Of a stretch of DNA of 64,000 nucleotides, positions 1-14,164 are shown piece by piece. Source of the DNA: Cyclina sinensis (lineage: Eukaryota; Mollusca; Bivalvia; Venerida; Veneridae); assembly GCA_012932295.1 (NCBI GenBank), contig JAAONU010000011.1:16204136-16268135 (forward strand), given 5' to 3'. The notes below the pieces were generated by a model. That model saw nothing but the letters and a program-made list of their open reading frames with translations, was not told the DNA's origin and searched no databases. The position numbers and the translations under genes are program-made. How positions within the stretch are numbered: the stretch's first letter is position 1; each line of letters opens with the position of its first letter.

Positions 1-1545
1 TCTGTGTAACTTTATACATCTCATCAGGCGGTACTTTCTTTTTCTGAGTATAAGCATTGAAACTAAAATTTATTGAGTGTCCTTGAATGGTTACTTTATG
101 TGTCAGGAGAATATGGCATGACTCGTTTTGTTGCAGCTGTATACTAGCCATGTCCTTGTCAAAATAGAATATAAAACAGGCACTCTTCATCTACAAATGA
201 AAAGATGCTGACTTAATGGTAGATTTTTCATGATTTTATGGATATGTAATTTCTATAAATCATAAAAAAATGTCAGGTTGCAATATTTCTGGCTTTTCTT
301 AAATATGCTTTCCCCTGATAGGTCTCAGCAAAGTTTTGAAGCTGATTGTCTTGGCAAGGCTTTATTCTTATGCCAAGTTGCCAAAAATAAAAAAAATATT
401 TAGGCGACAAAATATAAATTTGCCTGAATTTAACTGATACATAAATGCTGTAGTGTTTGCTTGAGGTTTTTGAAAAAAAGAAGTAATAGTAAAAAATAAA
501 CAAAAACAAAGTGTTCTTTTTTTAATATTGTTTCCTTATGGAAGGATTATTTTAACTGCCTTCATATTTAGACTTCTTGCACATTAACTAGACAAGGTTG
601 TGATAATATCTTAAGTAAGACAAATACCTTTAATCAAGAAGATTTAAATGAAATGTATGACTGTATGAATCCATATTGGGATTCCTTTTTTTTCTTTTAA
701 CTAACATATTCAAAGGATTTTTTTTAGACAGGGTATGTGAAGCGGTGTATGAAAGAAAATATTGGTAAATTATATGATCTGAAGTTGCCAAACCTTTTGT
801 TCAAGTGTGTATCTATTTCAGTAACATTTCTAATATATTAGAATGAATTAACCTCTTTACATGTTGTATTATACTAATTCCTATACAAGACTGAATTACT
901 TTCCTGTTCATTATTTAGATAGAATTATGTGTTTTTGCCATATTTTTCACTGTGATAGAAATTAAAAAAAAAACTCAATAAAGTAAATGTTAATATATAA
1001 TTATGCTGGTAACAAGCTAAATACCGTAGATAGGTGATGTAGTATGTAGACTTGCTGAAATAAATTGTACAGTCAAGAAAAAGAGTTATTTTCTTTTGTC
1101 ATTATGTTAATACATTGTATATTACTTTAGCTTAAGTCTTATTCATTGCTCAGACAAACATACCAGTTCATATACTGAAATGGAATCTGAAATTTTACCA
1201 TAAGATTTCTCATGCAATGGATAAAAGGTATTTTCATTGGCTATTCCTTTGCTAAATTCCAGTTGTTTGATTTAAAATGGAAGGCTTTGAAAATATTTAA
1301 GAAATTTGAATTAAAAATCAAAGTTAAAGAACAAACATTTTATTTATAGTTTTGGTAGAAAGAGCATTATATTGTGATAAAATGTTACTTGTTTGTAATG
1401 AGTTACCTGAAATAATTCATGCCAGCATGAAAATTTTATATAGAAAACTGTATCAGATCACCATAAACTTCCTTTTGGTACAACTTGTACATTTAATGGT
1501 ACTGCACAAACGCTTTTAATTGTGAATTTGGAAGTTTACCCATCA

Positions 1546-1567
1546 CAGATATATATATATATATCTG
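1546..1567. repeat. (AT)n microsatellite, self-complementary
   Basis: The AT run is framed by CAG and CTG, so the 22 bp are a perfect palindrome. The second copy of block A has 32 bp at the same place (9,859-9,890), a length difference of five AT units between copies. Confidence 0.9.
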
Positions 1568-4257
1568 ATTGGCCTTAAATCACTCAATAAATTACTTATT
1601 GCTCATCGGCTTTGACTAGACATTTGGCATTCTGCTTTTGATAAGAATGCCTTTAATATCGAGTCATACATTTTTTGCAGAATTTTAATCACCATGTGTA
1701 TCTATAAAGGAATGTATCCTAGAATCTTAAGCTAGTAAGAATAATGGATCTATGTCAAAAATTTCAGGCTCATTTGAAGGCAGCTAGTATTTGCTTGCTA
1801 CCTATAAGTATTCAAGATTTTTGTATCTTTAAAATGTAGACATTCTGTAAAAGAAAACTGAAACTTAATGCTGAAGGAGAAAATTACTAAACCTTTATCT
1901 GACTAGAAAGTGCATTTGTTGCCACAAGTAAAAAGGAATATTTGTTAGTTATTGATGAATAAAGGCTCAAATAACAGTACAAATGTGACAGTCTCTGTAA
2001 CATGAACACCTATTTTATGAATATTTGCTACAGACAATCTAAAAAGACTATGCCTACTTTTTGAAAGCCTCTATATAAATTTTAGAATGCCGAGTGGCTC
2101 GCCAGTAGTCTAAAAATGTTAGAAGAAAATTTTAAAAAAGTAATATAATGTACTGACAGAATGTTGATTTACCTGTTTGCATATTTCTGTTTTGATTGTG
2201 TGTTGGTTAGTCTGATGGTTGTTTATTATTAGTGCAATACAATAGGTAAGCGGAACGATGTATTTTAGACACAATGAAAATACAATAGGAAAGGAAAAAA
2301 CAGTATCGGATATATTTATTAATGCAATTTTTTTGTTAATCCTCTACTATATATTAAAAAATAAATTTGTACATTTTAAATTTTAATTCTGGACAAGGTT
2401 ATTCCTTTTTATCATTTTTGTGGTTGTTGTTGTTGAAAAGTGTAGAACTTGTTTTGTGAACTTTTAGAATGTTTGTATAAAATGCCCGTTGACAGCTAAT
2501 TGTATGAAGTAAGATGTTTATGTACATGGGGTTTTCAGAATTATGTCAAACGCTTGACCTTGGTTGTCTTTGAAAGTGCCTCTTTGTAAATCTGATAATA
2601 TAATCGATATTGTATTTATGACTTGTGATTGCTGTGGGTATCTGATTTGGTGTTTGAGAACTATGCCCTTCTGATGGTTTCAAGTTACCTGATTACTCTG
2701 AAATACTTCATTATAGAAAACATAAAAGTAGAAGTTAGCTGAAGAATGTCTTCTTTCTGGCTTTAAGAATGAAAATGTAAAGTTGCAAGAGTTCTTACAG
2801 AAAGAAGAAAATTGTTCCATTCCTACCCTCAAACTAGTCAACAGGTGGCATTTGTAGATGTGATAAAAAAGCAATTTTGAATTCAATGACATTGGTTTTT
2901 TTCTTTTATTTTTTTATTTTTTTTTATTTCTATTTGTTTTTTACAAAAGGTTCCAAATATCACATGAAGTTAAGGATATCTGCTATTTTTGAAACTTAAT
3001 GTTTATTATTCATTATGTTTTGTATTCAGTTAACCAAGTATTTTTCTCCAAGCAATAATATACAGGTAAATCCCTGTGTAACTAGAATCCACGACTACCC
3101 TGTTTTCATGCATAGTTTTCATTGTACAAGTTATCTGTACCATGTATTGAGTTCAGTTTTAAACATGCTTCATGCAATATAACCAGGATGCAAGGTTATA
3201 CCAGGTGCCTAGGAATATGTCATTAACCTGCCTTTGCATAATTAAGCCATTTTGTTTGCCTATTAAAGGCATAGGGCATTACTGGATTTGTTAGGTCAAT
3301 ATCTAACAATGTGATATTTTTTTATAATTATTGCATGTTCCTTTGTTCAGAATCAATACCTTTAATATTCTTACCCTTTATTCTGGTTACATAGAACCTG
3401 CCATTTCGCAAGGCTATTAATGTTTCCAAAATGTTCTATAGATTTAAAACAGTTACTTTTTCAGCACTGTATAAACTTTCATGGAAGCTATTTAGGAGTT
3501 TACTTATTAAGGCCAAATAAAATTGAAATAAAAAGTCAAAGCAACTTTGAATATCACATTTAAACACTTCAAAATGAAGTTCAATTAGATAAAAGAATTC
3601 TTTTTTTTTCTTTTCATGACATGAAAATGTTTAACATATAATGTTAAATACATGTTGAAATAAAAAGTTATATGTGAAGAAATCATCTAGTAACCCAAGG
3701 TTACATAATTTAGTAATGTAGTTTTATTTATCTGTGACGCAGTGCAAAATTAAAAAAAAAAGTAATCACTGAATAATTGTTACTCAGATTTTCATGTTAA
3801 TGAATTTTAGGGCTATTTTAAAAAGATTAAATGCAGACCCTTAAAATTGAAGCGATAAAGTATAATCTAAGGATAATCTTAGGAAATGATTTGACCTTGT
3901 GTCAGTCTTATATTTACTTTATTTTGATAACCACTTTGGAGAGAATGTGCTAGTTTTAGTAAGCATTTGTTAAAATTGGTCTTTAAAATACATTTTGTGA
4001 CCATAGACCACAGTAGTGTTTGTAGGTCAAATGTTGTATAGAACACCTTTGATTGGGTCATTTAGTTGCTTTGTTAGTAATGTGCAGTTCACCTTCTTTC
4101 CATGTTATATGAGCTTCTTTTATTTTTTACTTTTGTTTATGTACCAGCAAGCACATGAAAAAAAAACAACTTCAAATGTTTGAATCGAGTATTTTTTTAA
4201 AGAATAAGCGAAGTTCAGTTGTATTCTTTTGAATGAAAAAAAAACACCTAGTAAACA

Positions 4258-4655
4258 GCAATTTACATTAAATATGCCTGAATATAATGTGTATGAGTAT
4301 TTATAAGAAAGAAATTATCTGAGGAACAGATGTAACTATTACCGTATAATTTTGCTATGTCTTCTCATATGTATGTACACCATGTCTGCTTCTGAAATGA
4401 CAATAAATAATCTCTCACAATAGGATTTCATTTCTATTTTGAAACATTTCAGTGTTTAAGCTTGCTTGGTTGTGATCAGAAGCAAGTATCCTAGAGTATA
4501 TGAAAAGTGACGAAGTGTTTGATAGAGTGGACAGATTGCTTTTCCAAGGTGACTATTCTGTATATAGACCGTTCCAGAAATTAGTACCTCCCTAATTACC
4601 TCCCGTGTCCACCATTATAAGTCTTTGAATTGAAGTATTTTTATAATGCAGAGTG
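4258..4655. repeat. Tail of block A, copy 1 of 3
   Basis: This roughly 400 bp stretch occurs here, at 12,528-12,925 and at 20,806-21,190. It carries the AATAAA motif (4,402-4,407; 12,672-12,677; 20,932-20,937), which could be the poly(A) signal of a transcript ending in this tail. The spacing between tails is 8,270 and then about 8,278 bp, although what lies between them differs. Confidence 0.85.
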
Positions 4656-4720
4656 TAGAAAAGATCCCATTTTTATGCCCCCGCCATGATAATGGCGAGT
4701 GGGCATATAGTGTTTACCCT

Positions 4721-4761
4721 GTCCGTGTATGTATGTGTGTTTGTATGTGTGTGTGTGTGTG
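4721..4761 (+). repeat. GT-rich microsatellite inside a repeat remnant
   Basis: Imperfect (GTAT/GT)n ending in an uninterrupted GT run. It sits where related elements carry their short GTCC microsatellite. Confidence 0.75.
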
Positions 4762-7629
4762 GGCACCTTATCCGGGTCATAACTCGAAAGGTATTGAAGT
4801 TATTAACTTGAAACTTTATAGGTGAATAAATTTCAATGTGGAGAGCTGCAGTGCCCAAGAACCATAACTCTCTTTTGCAAAATTATTAAGATAGTGCCCT
4901 TCGTAATTTTTCATACTTAATTCTTGACCGGGGTGCTTCTGTTGTATCACTTAGCTCAGTTTTATAATTAGTCAAAATAATAAATGCTCAACAGTGAGCA
5001 GACAGGAGATATTTCACTATCAGTTTCAGTATTATCAGAATCACAGACATTCATATAACACTTAGAGGTCAGATCATACTTGAACATTTAAACCTAAATA
5101 AAGCGCAAAGCCCCTAGATTGATAAAGGTGTGAGATAGTAATCTTATCCTATATATACTTACTATTTACTTCTATATTTACTAATATACTCACTACTCTA
5201 ACATGGTCATGCCTTTTTGTATTTTGCCAGAAAATTTCCGTACGATACCTCAGACTAACTATCCATTGAAGACAGATACCACAAACATTCTGTTCCTTTT
5301 ACCCTGACGTTATTGCGTTCATCCCTTTATATAGATATACATTGTCCCATAACACAGTCATATCAAAAAGAAATTACCTCTTCCACCAAAACACTTGAAA
5401 ATACCACAGCGTATCCATTTCTCTACCCCAACACCTATGGATTTTGCTAACAGTGTTTTTTTGACTTTGTAATCCCCACTCACTGTTTCATATATTTATA
5501 AGAATGTATGCGTAAACCTTACAGTGAATAAAAAAAGTTACGTTAGAAAAAGAAAATTTGATTTTGAAAACAGAGATTTGAATCAAGTAAAATGATTCTT
5601 AATCACTGTATCAAGGGAGCAGCTCTGTATGAGGTAAACAAATGGCACTCACCAGGAATAATGTAAATGTAAAAAACATTATCAGAAATAAACATTCATA
5701 TTTCCCATGTGTTATTTTAGCCGATTGTAAAATGAAGGTAAAATTCAAACCTCAAAATGCTTTTATACACTTGTCTCGGGGCTGCTTTGACTCAGTTATA
5801 TGCTTTAAAGCACTTTTCTGTAGAAACGGAAATCTACACTTAGTTATCAGAAAAAAGGATTATAATTAGAAATACAGGCAGGCTGATTATGTAAACCAGA
5901 TTGATCGAATGTTTTGTTTTAATCAAGAATTAAAAAAAATATTTGAAGTCTACTCAAGATTGTTTAAGAGGTGACAGTGCATGAAATAGTGGAGGGATTT
6001 TAAAAGTTTTTAATTCTTCAGATGAATGTGATGAAGAGGATTGGATTGCACTTCATAATATCATGCCAGGCAAACAGAAAAGCTTATGCAACTAGTATAC
6101 TATACAAAATATATTTGCTGCATAAAACATGTACGCTTTGTTGCATATGATCAAAATCTGGTGCCATATATAGTATAATTGTAAGTCAGTATAAATAAAG
6201 GCTGTTGGATAGTATAATTCTTATTGCACATGGTCATCAAAATGCTAGTTGCATAAGCCTAAATTCTGTATGCTTAACTGGCCTTGACTGGAATAATGTG
6301 GAAAATTGATCGCAATGTGTAATTTTCTCTTTATTATGGAAAAAATGGAAATTTTCCAACATAAGATTTGAAAAATGTCATGATTCATATTCCACTTGGA
6401 ATTAGCATGGGTTTAAGATTATATTCTGAGCATTCATTTTAGTCAGTAAATAAAAGTACAATGTTTTTGATTTTTATCATAAAAAGTTTATATATACATG
6501 TATACAGGACTGGGAATTCTTTGTTGTGCAATGTTTTTTAAACAAGTTAGCTGACTTGATGATTATATTCCCACAAAATGAAGATTGAAAGTGGGGGAGG
6601 GGTATGCTGAAGTCACCTTGCCCGTGCATGCATGTGTGCATCCTTGTATCTGTTCGAAAATAAATCTATAACTGTATCAATAATGGATGGATTTAAAAAA
6701 AAAACTTGGCAGACATGTTCACCTACATAAGACAATATGTCATGCGCAAGACCCAGAGTCCTACCACTAAGGTCAAGGTCACACTTAGAGGTGAAAGCTC
6801 AAAAGTTGGGTGCTTTTTAGTGTCTGTTCCATAACTGTCAGTTACGGACAGATTTCAAAAATACTTGGCAGTAATGTTCACCAACACGAGACGATGTGTC
6901 ATGCACAAGAACCAGGTCTTTACCTCAAATGTCTAGGTCAGACTTAGATGTCAAAGTTAAGAAGTTCAAAATCTGGAACAATCATTTGCTGACTCTGAAG
7001 TTTGGTCACAATACTGTAAGAAATGCACAGTTAAATATATATTTATTGTTTTTAACCTTACTGGAATTCTAAATGAACTGAAAATGTAAGTGCTGTACAT
7101 ACAGAAAAAGTTTCTGACTGTAAATCTTATGGTTGCATCCAAATGATTTTGCATGCATACATGTATATTGCATGAACGTTTCAATTTCTACAGTCAGAAC
7201 ATGTCAGTTTTTTATATAGACATGAGAGTTTTCAGATTTAGTAATCTTGGCCACAAGATGTTTGTACAAAGATTGGAACAGCAGGTGTCAACTGTGAGGG
7301 CACTTGATACTTGAAATGTGAAAATATTAAAATGGCAGACTTGCATCATATAGTGAAATAAATGTGGCTCAGAACAACTCACTTGTATTCATTACTAAGA
7401 ATGTTTTATAAAATCACAAAAAATAATTTAGACAGATTGCTTGGAAAATAGACTGGGCAGCCATCAATTTAAAGTACAATTATCTAATTCAATTCATGGT
7501 TTGCAAAGTGAAATGCATCTCACATTGGCAACACCTGAAATTTGCATTTAACTGTAGCAAAGTTCTGCTATAAAATACATTTTTGTTTTGTGTACAATTT
7601 CTTTTTACTGATCATTCATCTGTTTTCAG

Positions 7630-7674
7630 GCCTCCTCACAAAGCAGTTTAAATGAAGCAGGAACGTCAGTGTGA
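7630..7674 (+). CDS. Candidate terminal coding exon, gene unknown
   Basis: A long pyrimidine tract with a TACTGAT branch-like motif leads to TTTTCAG at 7,623-7,629, a good acceptor. The phase-0 reading gives 14 codons ending in ASSQSSLNEAGTSV and a TGA; the other two phases stop even sooner. If real, this is the last exon of a plus-strand gene left of the window, with a 3' UTR running into block A2, and the last four residues would fit a class I PDZ ligand. No upstream exon is visible, so this is only a candidate. Confidence 0.2.
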   Translation, partial: ASSQSSLNEAGTSV

Positions 7675-8312
7675 CATCACTATGATGACATCATTGCTAT
7701 GGTTACATCACCTTGTGGAGAAGCTAGATAACATCAGTAATGTTCGTTTGGCGGAGCTAGCTGGTTTAACAAATACACCTTTTAACATTTTGACGTCAAA
7801 GTTATGTATTTGTGCTATGCAATAATTTCTTTAAAAATGCTTCATTTTATATTAGATGACATTCAAACCTCAACATAGAAATTGGGACCAAGTGAAAGTC
7901 TTCGAAGTTTTATAATTTTTCGTTATTTTAACTGATTTTGTTTTATTCATTAGTTATGCTTAGTTTTAAGTCAAGAAAAACGACATGTTTTCTGTTATGT
8001 TTTTTTTTTTGTGTTTTAAGTTGTTGGAGGGGCATGAAAAAAAGAGATGATTGTTTTCGCTTTACACCGTTAGGTTCGGAGGATAAACCATACTGTCGAA
8101 CCTCTTGTGGAAAAAAGGGCACATTGATTTTTTTCAGGCCTTGGGGATATTACTTCTTTATGCATTTCGTTTTGCTAGCAGTTTAATGCTATAGATGTAA
8201 ATGATTTTAAGCTTAAGTTTGTAGATTAACATTGAGAGTTATTACATGTATCTGGAAGGATAAATAATCTAGCTAAAGTTATAGCACTGCTTTTAAAGAA
8301 GTAAAGTTATGG

Positions 8313-11300
8313 TTCTGTGTAACTTTATACATCTCATCAGGCGGTACTTTCTTTTTCTGAGTATAAGCATTGAAACTAAAATTTATTGAGTGTCCTTGAA
8401 TGGTTACTTTATGTGTCAGGAGAATATGGCATGAATCGTTTTGTTGCAGCTGTATACTAGCCATGTCCTTGTCAAAATAGAATATAAAACAGGCACTCTT
8501 CATCTACAAATGAAAAGATGCTGACTTAATGGTAGATTTTTCATGATTTTATGGATATGTAATTTCTATAAATCATAAAAAAATGTCAGGTTGCAATATT
8601 TCTGGCTTTTCTTAAATATGCTTTCCCCTGATAGGTCTCAGCAAAGTTTTGAAGCTGATTGTCTTGGCAAGGCTTTATTCTTATGCCAAGTTGCCAAAAA
8701 TAAAAAAAATATTTAGGCGACAAAATATAAATTTGCCTGAATTTAACTGATACATAAATGCTGTAGTGTTTGCTTGAGGTTTTTGAAAAAAAGAAGTAAT
8801 AGTAAAAAATAAACAAAAACAAAGTGTTCTTTTTTTAATATTGTTTCCTTATGGAAGGATTATTTTAACTGCCTTCATATTTAGACTTCTTGCACATTAA
8901 CTAGACAAGGTTGTGATAATATCTTAAGTAAGACAAATACCTTTAATCAAGAAGATTTAAATGAAATGTATGACTGTATGAATCCATATTGGGATTCCTT
9001 TTTTTTCTTTTAACTAACATATTCAAAGGATTTTTTTTAGACAGGGTATGTGAAGCGGTGTATGAAAGAAAATATTGGTAAATTATATGATCTGAAGTTG
9101 CCAAACCTTTTGTTCAAGTGTGTATCTATTTCAGTAACATTTCTAATATATTAGAATGAATTAACCTCTTTACATGTTGTATTATACTAATTCCTATACA
9201 AGACTGAATTACTTTCCTGTTCATTATTTAGATAGAATTATGTGTTTTTGCCATATTTTTCACTGTGATAGAAATTAAAAAAAAAACTCAATAAAGTAAA
9301 TGTTAATATATAATTATGCTGGTAACAAGCTAAATACCGTAGATAGGTGATGTAGTATGTAGACTTGCTGAAATAAATTGTACAGTCAAGAAAAAGAGTT
9401 ATTTTCTTTTGTCATTATGTTAATACATTGTATATTACTTTAGCTTAAGTCTTATTCATTGCTCAGACAAACATACCAGTTCATATACTGAAATGGAATC
9501 TGAAATTTTACCATAAGATTTCTCATGCAATGGATAAAAGGTATTTTCATTGGCTATTCCTTTGCTAAATTCCAGTTGTTTGATTTAAAATGGAAGGCTT
9601 TGAAAATATTTAAGAAATTTGAATTAAAAATCAAAGTTAAAGAACAAACATTTTATTTATAGTTTTGGTAGAAAGAGCATTATATTGTGATAAAATGTTA
9701 CTTGTTTGTAATGAGTTACCTGAAATAATTCATGCCAGCATGAAAATTTTATATAGAAAACTGTATCAGATCACCATAAACTTCCTTTTGGTACAACTTG
9801 TACATTTAATGGTACTGCACAAACGCTTTTAATTGTGAATTTGGAAGTTTACCCATCACAGATATATATATATATATATATATATATCTGATTGGCCTAA
9901 AATCACTCAATAAATTACTTAATGCTCATCGGCTTTGACTAGACATTTGGCATTCTGCTTTTGATAAGAATGCCTTTAATATCGAGTCATACATTTTTTG
10001 CAGAATTTTAATCACCATGTGTATCTATAAAGGAATGTATCCTAGAATCTTAAGCTAGTAAGAATAATGGATCTATGTCAAAAATTTCAGGCTCATTTGA
10101 AGGCAGCTAGTATTTGCTTGCTACCTATAAGTATTCAAGATTTTTGTATCTTTAAAATGTAGACATTCTGTAAAAGAAAACTGAAACTTAATGCTGAAGG
10201 AGAAAATTACTAAACCTTTATCTGACTAGAAAGTGCATTTGTTGCCACAAGTAAAAAGGAATATTTGTTAGTTATTGATGAATAAAGGCTCAAATAACAG
10301 TACAAATGTGACAGTCTCTGTAACATGAACACCTATTTTATGAATATTTGCTACAGACAATGTAAAAAGACTATGCCTACTTTTTGAAAGCCTCTATATA
10401 AATTTTAGAATGCTGAGTGGCTCGCCAGTAGTCTAAAAATGTTAGAAGAAAATTTTAAAAAAGTAATATAATGTACTGACAGAATGTTGATTTACCTGTT
10501 TGCATATTTCTGTTTTGATTGTGTGTTGGTTAGTCTGATGGTTGTTTATTATTAGTGCAATACAATAGTTAAGCGGAACGATGTATTTTAGACACAATGA
10601 AAATACAATAGGAAAGGAAAAAACAGTATCGGATATATTTATTAATGCCAATTTTTTGTTAATCCTCTACTATATATTAAAAAAATAAATTTGTACATTT
10701 TAAATTTTAATTCTGGACAAGGTTATTCCTTTTTATCATTTTTGTGGTTGTTGTTGTTGAAAAGTGTAGAACTTGTTTTGTGAACTTTTAGAATGTTTGT
10801 ATAAAATGCCCGTTGACAGCTAATTGTATGAAGTAAGATGTTTATGTACATCGGGTTTTCAGAATTATGTCAAATGCTTGACCTTGGTTGTCTTTGAAAG
10901 TGCCTCTTTGTAAATCTGATAATATAATCTATATTGTCTTTAAGACTTGTGATTGCTGTGGGTATCTGATTTGGTGTTTGAGAACTCTGCCCTTCTGATG
11001 GTTTCAAGTTAACTGATTACACTGAAATACTTCATTCTAGAAAACATAAAAGTAGAAGTTAGCTGAAGAATGTCTTCTTTCTGGCTTTAAGAATGAAAAT
11101 GTAAAGTTGCAAGAGTTCTTACAGAAAGAAGAAAATTGTTCCATTTCCTACCCTCAAACCAGTCAACAGGTGGGATTTGTAAATGTGATAAAAAAGCAAT
11201 TTTGAATTCAATGACATTGGTTTTTTTCTTTTCTTTTTTTTTACAAAAGGTTCCAAATATCACATGAAGTTAAGGATATCTGCTATTTTTGAAACTTAAT

Positions 11301-12925
11301 GTTTATTATTCATTATGTTTTGTATTCAATTAACCAAGCAATAATATACAGGTAAATCCCTGTGTAACTAGAATCCATGACTACCCTGTTTTCATGCATA
11401 TTTTTCATTGTACAAGTTATCTGTACCATGTATTGAGTTCAGTTTTAAACATGCTTCAGGCAATATAACCAGGATGCAAGGTTATACCAGGTGCCTAGGA
11501 AGACGTCATTAACCTGCCCTTGCATAATTAAGCCATTTTGTTTGCCTATTAAAGGTATCGGGCATTACTGGATTTGTTAGGTCAATATCTAACAATCTGA
11601 TATTTTTTTATAATTATTGCATGTTCCTTTGTTCAGAATCAATACCTTTAATATTCTTACCGTTTATTCTCTTTACATAGAACCTGCCATTTCGCAAGGC
11701 TATTTATGTTTCCAAAATGTTCTATAGATTTAAAACAGTTACTTTTTCAGCACTGTATAAATTTTCATGGAAGCTATTTAGGAGTCTACTTATTAAGGCC
11801 AAACAAAATTGAAATAAAAAGTCAAAGCAACTTTGAATATTTTATTTAAACACTTCAAAATGAAGTTCAATTAGATAAATGATTTTTTTTCATGACATGA
11901 AAATGTTTAACATATAATGTTAAATACATGTTGAAATAAGACGTTTTATGTGGAGAAATCATCTAGTAACCCAAAGTTACATAATTTAGTAATATAATTT
12001 TATTTATCTGTGATGCAGTGCAAAATTTAAAAGAAAAAGTAATCACTGAATAATTGTTACTCAGATTTTCTTGTCAATGAATTTTAGGGCTATTTTGAAA
12101 AAAAAATGCAGACCCTTAAAATTGAAGCTATAAAGTATAATCTAACTACGACTAAGGGTAATCTTAGGAAATGATTTGACTTTGTGTCAGTCTTATATTT
12201 ACTTTATTTTGAGAATGTGCTAGTTATAGTAAGCATTTGTTAAAATTGGTCTTTAAAATACATTTTGTGACCATAGACCACAGTAGTGTTTGTAGGTCAA
12301 ATGTTGTATAGAACACCTTTGATTGGGTCATTTAGTTGCTTTGTTAGTAATGTGCAGTTTACATTCTTTCCATGTTATATGAGCTTCTTTTATTTTTTAC
12401 TTTTGTTTATGTACCAGCAAGCACCAGAAGAAAAAAAAAACAACTTCAAATGTTTGAATAAATTTTTTTTAAAATTAGTCAAGTTCAGTTGTATTCTTTT
12501 GAATGAAAAAAAAAAACCTAGTAAACAGCAATTTACATTAAATATGCCTGAATATAATGTGTATGAGTATTTATAAGAAAGAAATTTTCTGAGGAACAGA
12601 TGTAACTATTACCGTATAATTTTGCTATGTCTTCTCATATGTATGTACACCATGTCTGCTTCTGAAATGACAATAAATAATCTCTCACAAAAGGATTTCA
12701 TTTCTATTTTGAAACATTTAAGTGTTTAAGCTTGCTTGCTTGAGATCAGAAGCAAGGTATCCTAGAGTATATGATAAGTGAAGAAGTGTTTGATAGAGTG
12801 GACACATTGCTTTTCCTAGGTGACTATTTTGTATATAGACTGTTCCAGAAATTAGTGCCTCCCTAATTACCTCCCGTGTCCGCCATTAAGGGTCTTTGAT
12901 TTGAAGTAGTTTTATAATGCCAAGT
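8313..12925. repeat. Duplication block A, copy 2
   Basis: This is a near-identical copy of 1-4,655. Visible differences are scattered substitutions, the longer AT microsatellite, a shortened T-rich run near 11,220-11,240 and several indels of up to about 10 bp between 11,330 and 12,240. No gene is recognisable. On the right it passes directly into block B, whereas copy 1 passes into an unrelated element. Confidence 0.9.
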
Positions 12926-14164
12926 GTAGAAAAGGTCCTATGTTTTATTGCCCTAATGTGATTGTGACAGTTAGAAAGACAGATTCTTATAAACCACAAT
13001 ATCATGTCGCATTTATTATCACCAAAGATCTATCCCATGGTTTTCTTACTGAAAAAAGTATATTAACGTTTTTGGTGATATCTCACAACTGTCCTGTTAA
13101 ATTGTTAAATAATGTTCTCGTTATATTCTTATGTGATTCTTTTTATTTGATCAAAATTCCTAGAAAAACTATTCAAAAAGTACATGTATCTGTCTTTGAA
13201 TAAAATCTGACTTAACGTTAAGGTACAGTTATATAGGTGTCATAATAATCTTGTTTTCCTGAGTACAAGAAATATCAACAATAATTCTGTTAATAATGAT
13301 GACAAGAAGAAGGTAAGCAAATGTATCATTCTAAGATCAATATTTTACAAACGTGTGCTTTGCAGCTACTTTTTTCTTCAGACACAAACTCACATGAGGT
13401 GTATATCAATACCTTTTAAAAACAAGTTTCCTAAATGCAAGAAATAAAGTATAGAAATTAAAAGAGATCTATATGACAATAACTAGATGCTGATTTTATA
13501 AGTTCTTGAATGGCTTGCTTGTAAAAAAGAATATATGTTCTTTAATTTCATAAAACAATCTGGCATAAATAAAGTGTTTTATAGCCTTCAGGCATTTTCA
13601 CTAGAGCAAATTTCATTATCAAAGCATTTTACTGTTACTGCAAGACCAACAATGACAGTTATCAGTGACTTATCAAAACAAACAATATTTCATCCCCGTA
13701 TTACGTAACTACATTTCTAAAACCACAGGACACTGTGAAAGCCAAAAGACAGTTTGATAATTGTAGCACTAAATACTGAACCTTCACTGTCAATATTCTT
13801 TGAAATTGTATCAAAGAAAAAAAAGGCTTTGGTTAAAATAGAGTGAACAGGCGGATTTTGAGCAAGATGTTTCATTTTGTTAATTTTGTCAGTTTTCGCA
13901 CAATTAATTAAAACCATAGTTTCAACTTTCGAAAAGAAAAGCAGTGCCGTCATGTGTTTTACACAACATAAGCTTCCATTTTGAACAGCCTGTGGTCTTT
14001 TTTTCACAATCATTCAAGTGTTCAATAATTTAATATTAATAAATATAATGACAAATTGAGTTTCTAATGTGGCGATCAAGATAAATATTACAATGAATTG
14101 CAATTCTAAAGATGGCACATGAAGCCTGTAACTGTACACCAATATTTTTTGTTTCCTGTTCTTT

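Larger units (their letters stand above)
1..4655. repeat. Duplication block A, copy 1 (left end cut by window)
   Basis: This AT-rich block recurs almost unchanged at 8,313-12,925, offset 8,312 bp at its left end and about 8,271 bp at its right end because of small indels. It matches from base 1, so its true left boundary lies outside the window. No reading frame longer than about 80 codons resembles a protein, and the frames are interrupted throughout. Homopolymer-rich stretches and a canonical poly(A) signal at 4,402-4,407 make a long 3' UTR or intergenic DNA the best readings. Similarity stops near 4,655, where a different repeat begins. Confidence 0.9.
4656..8312. other. Unique spacer between the A copies; two repeat remnants, one candidate exon
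   Basis: This segment has no partner elsewhere in the window. From 4,668 it holds a decayed element with the TTTATGCCCCC start common to several elements here, then a GT-rich microsatellite (about 4,721-4,761). At about 6,590-6,965 there are two diverged ~165 bp units containing GGTCAAGGTCAC. A strong 3' splice-site-like sequence occurs at 7,600-7,629. The rest is AT-rich sequence in which I see nothing definite. Confidence 0.6.

Noticed and set aside
273..509. 78-codon minus frame identical at 8,586-8,822
   Set aside because: The identity is explained by duplication of block A. The peptide is low-complexity from AT-rich DNA.
5995..6110. Short acidic reading with DECDEEDW after a TTCTTCAG acceptor-like site
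   Set aside because: The frame is only about 37 codons, no donor or partner exon was found and it matches no family I know. Chance is likely.
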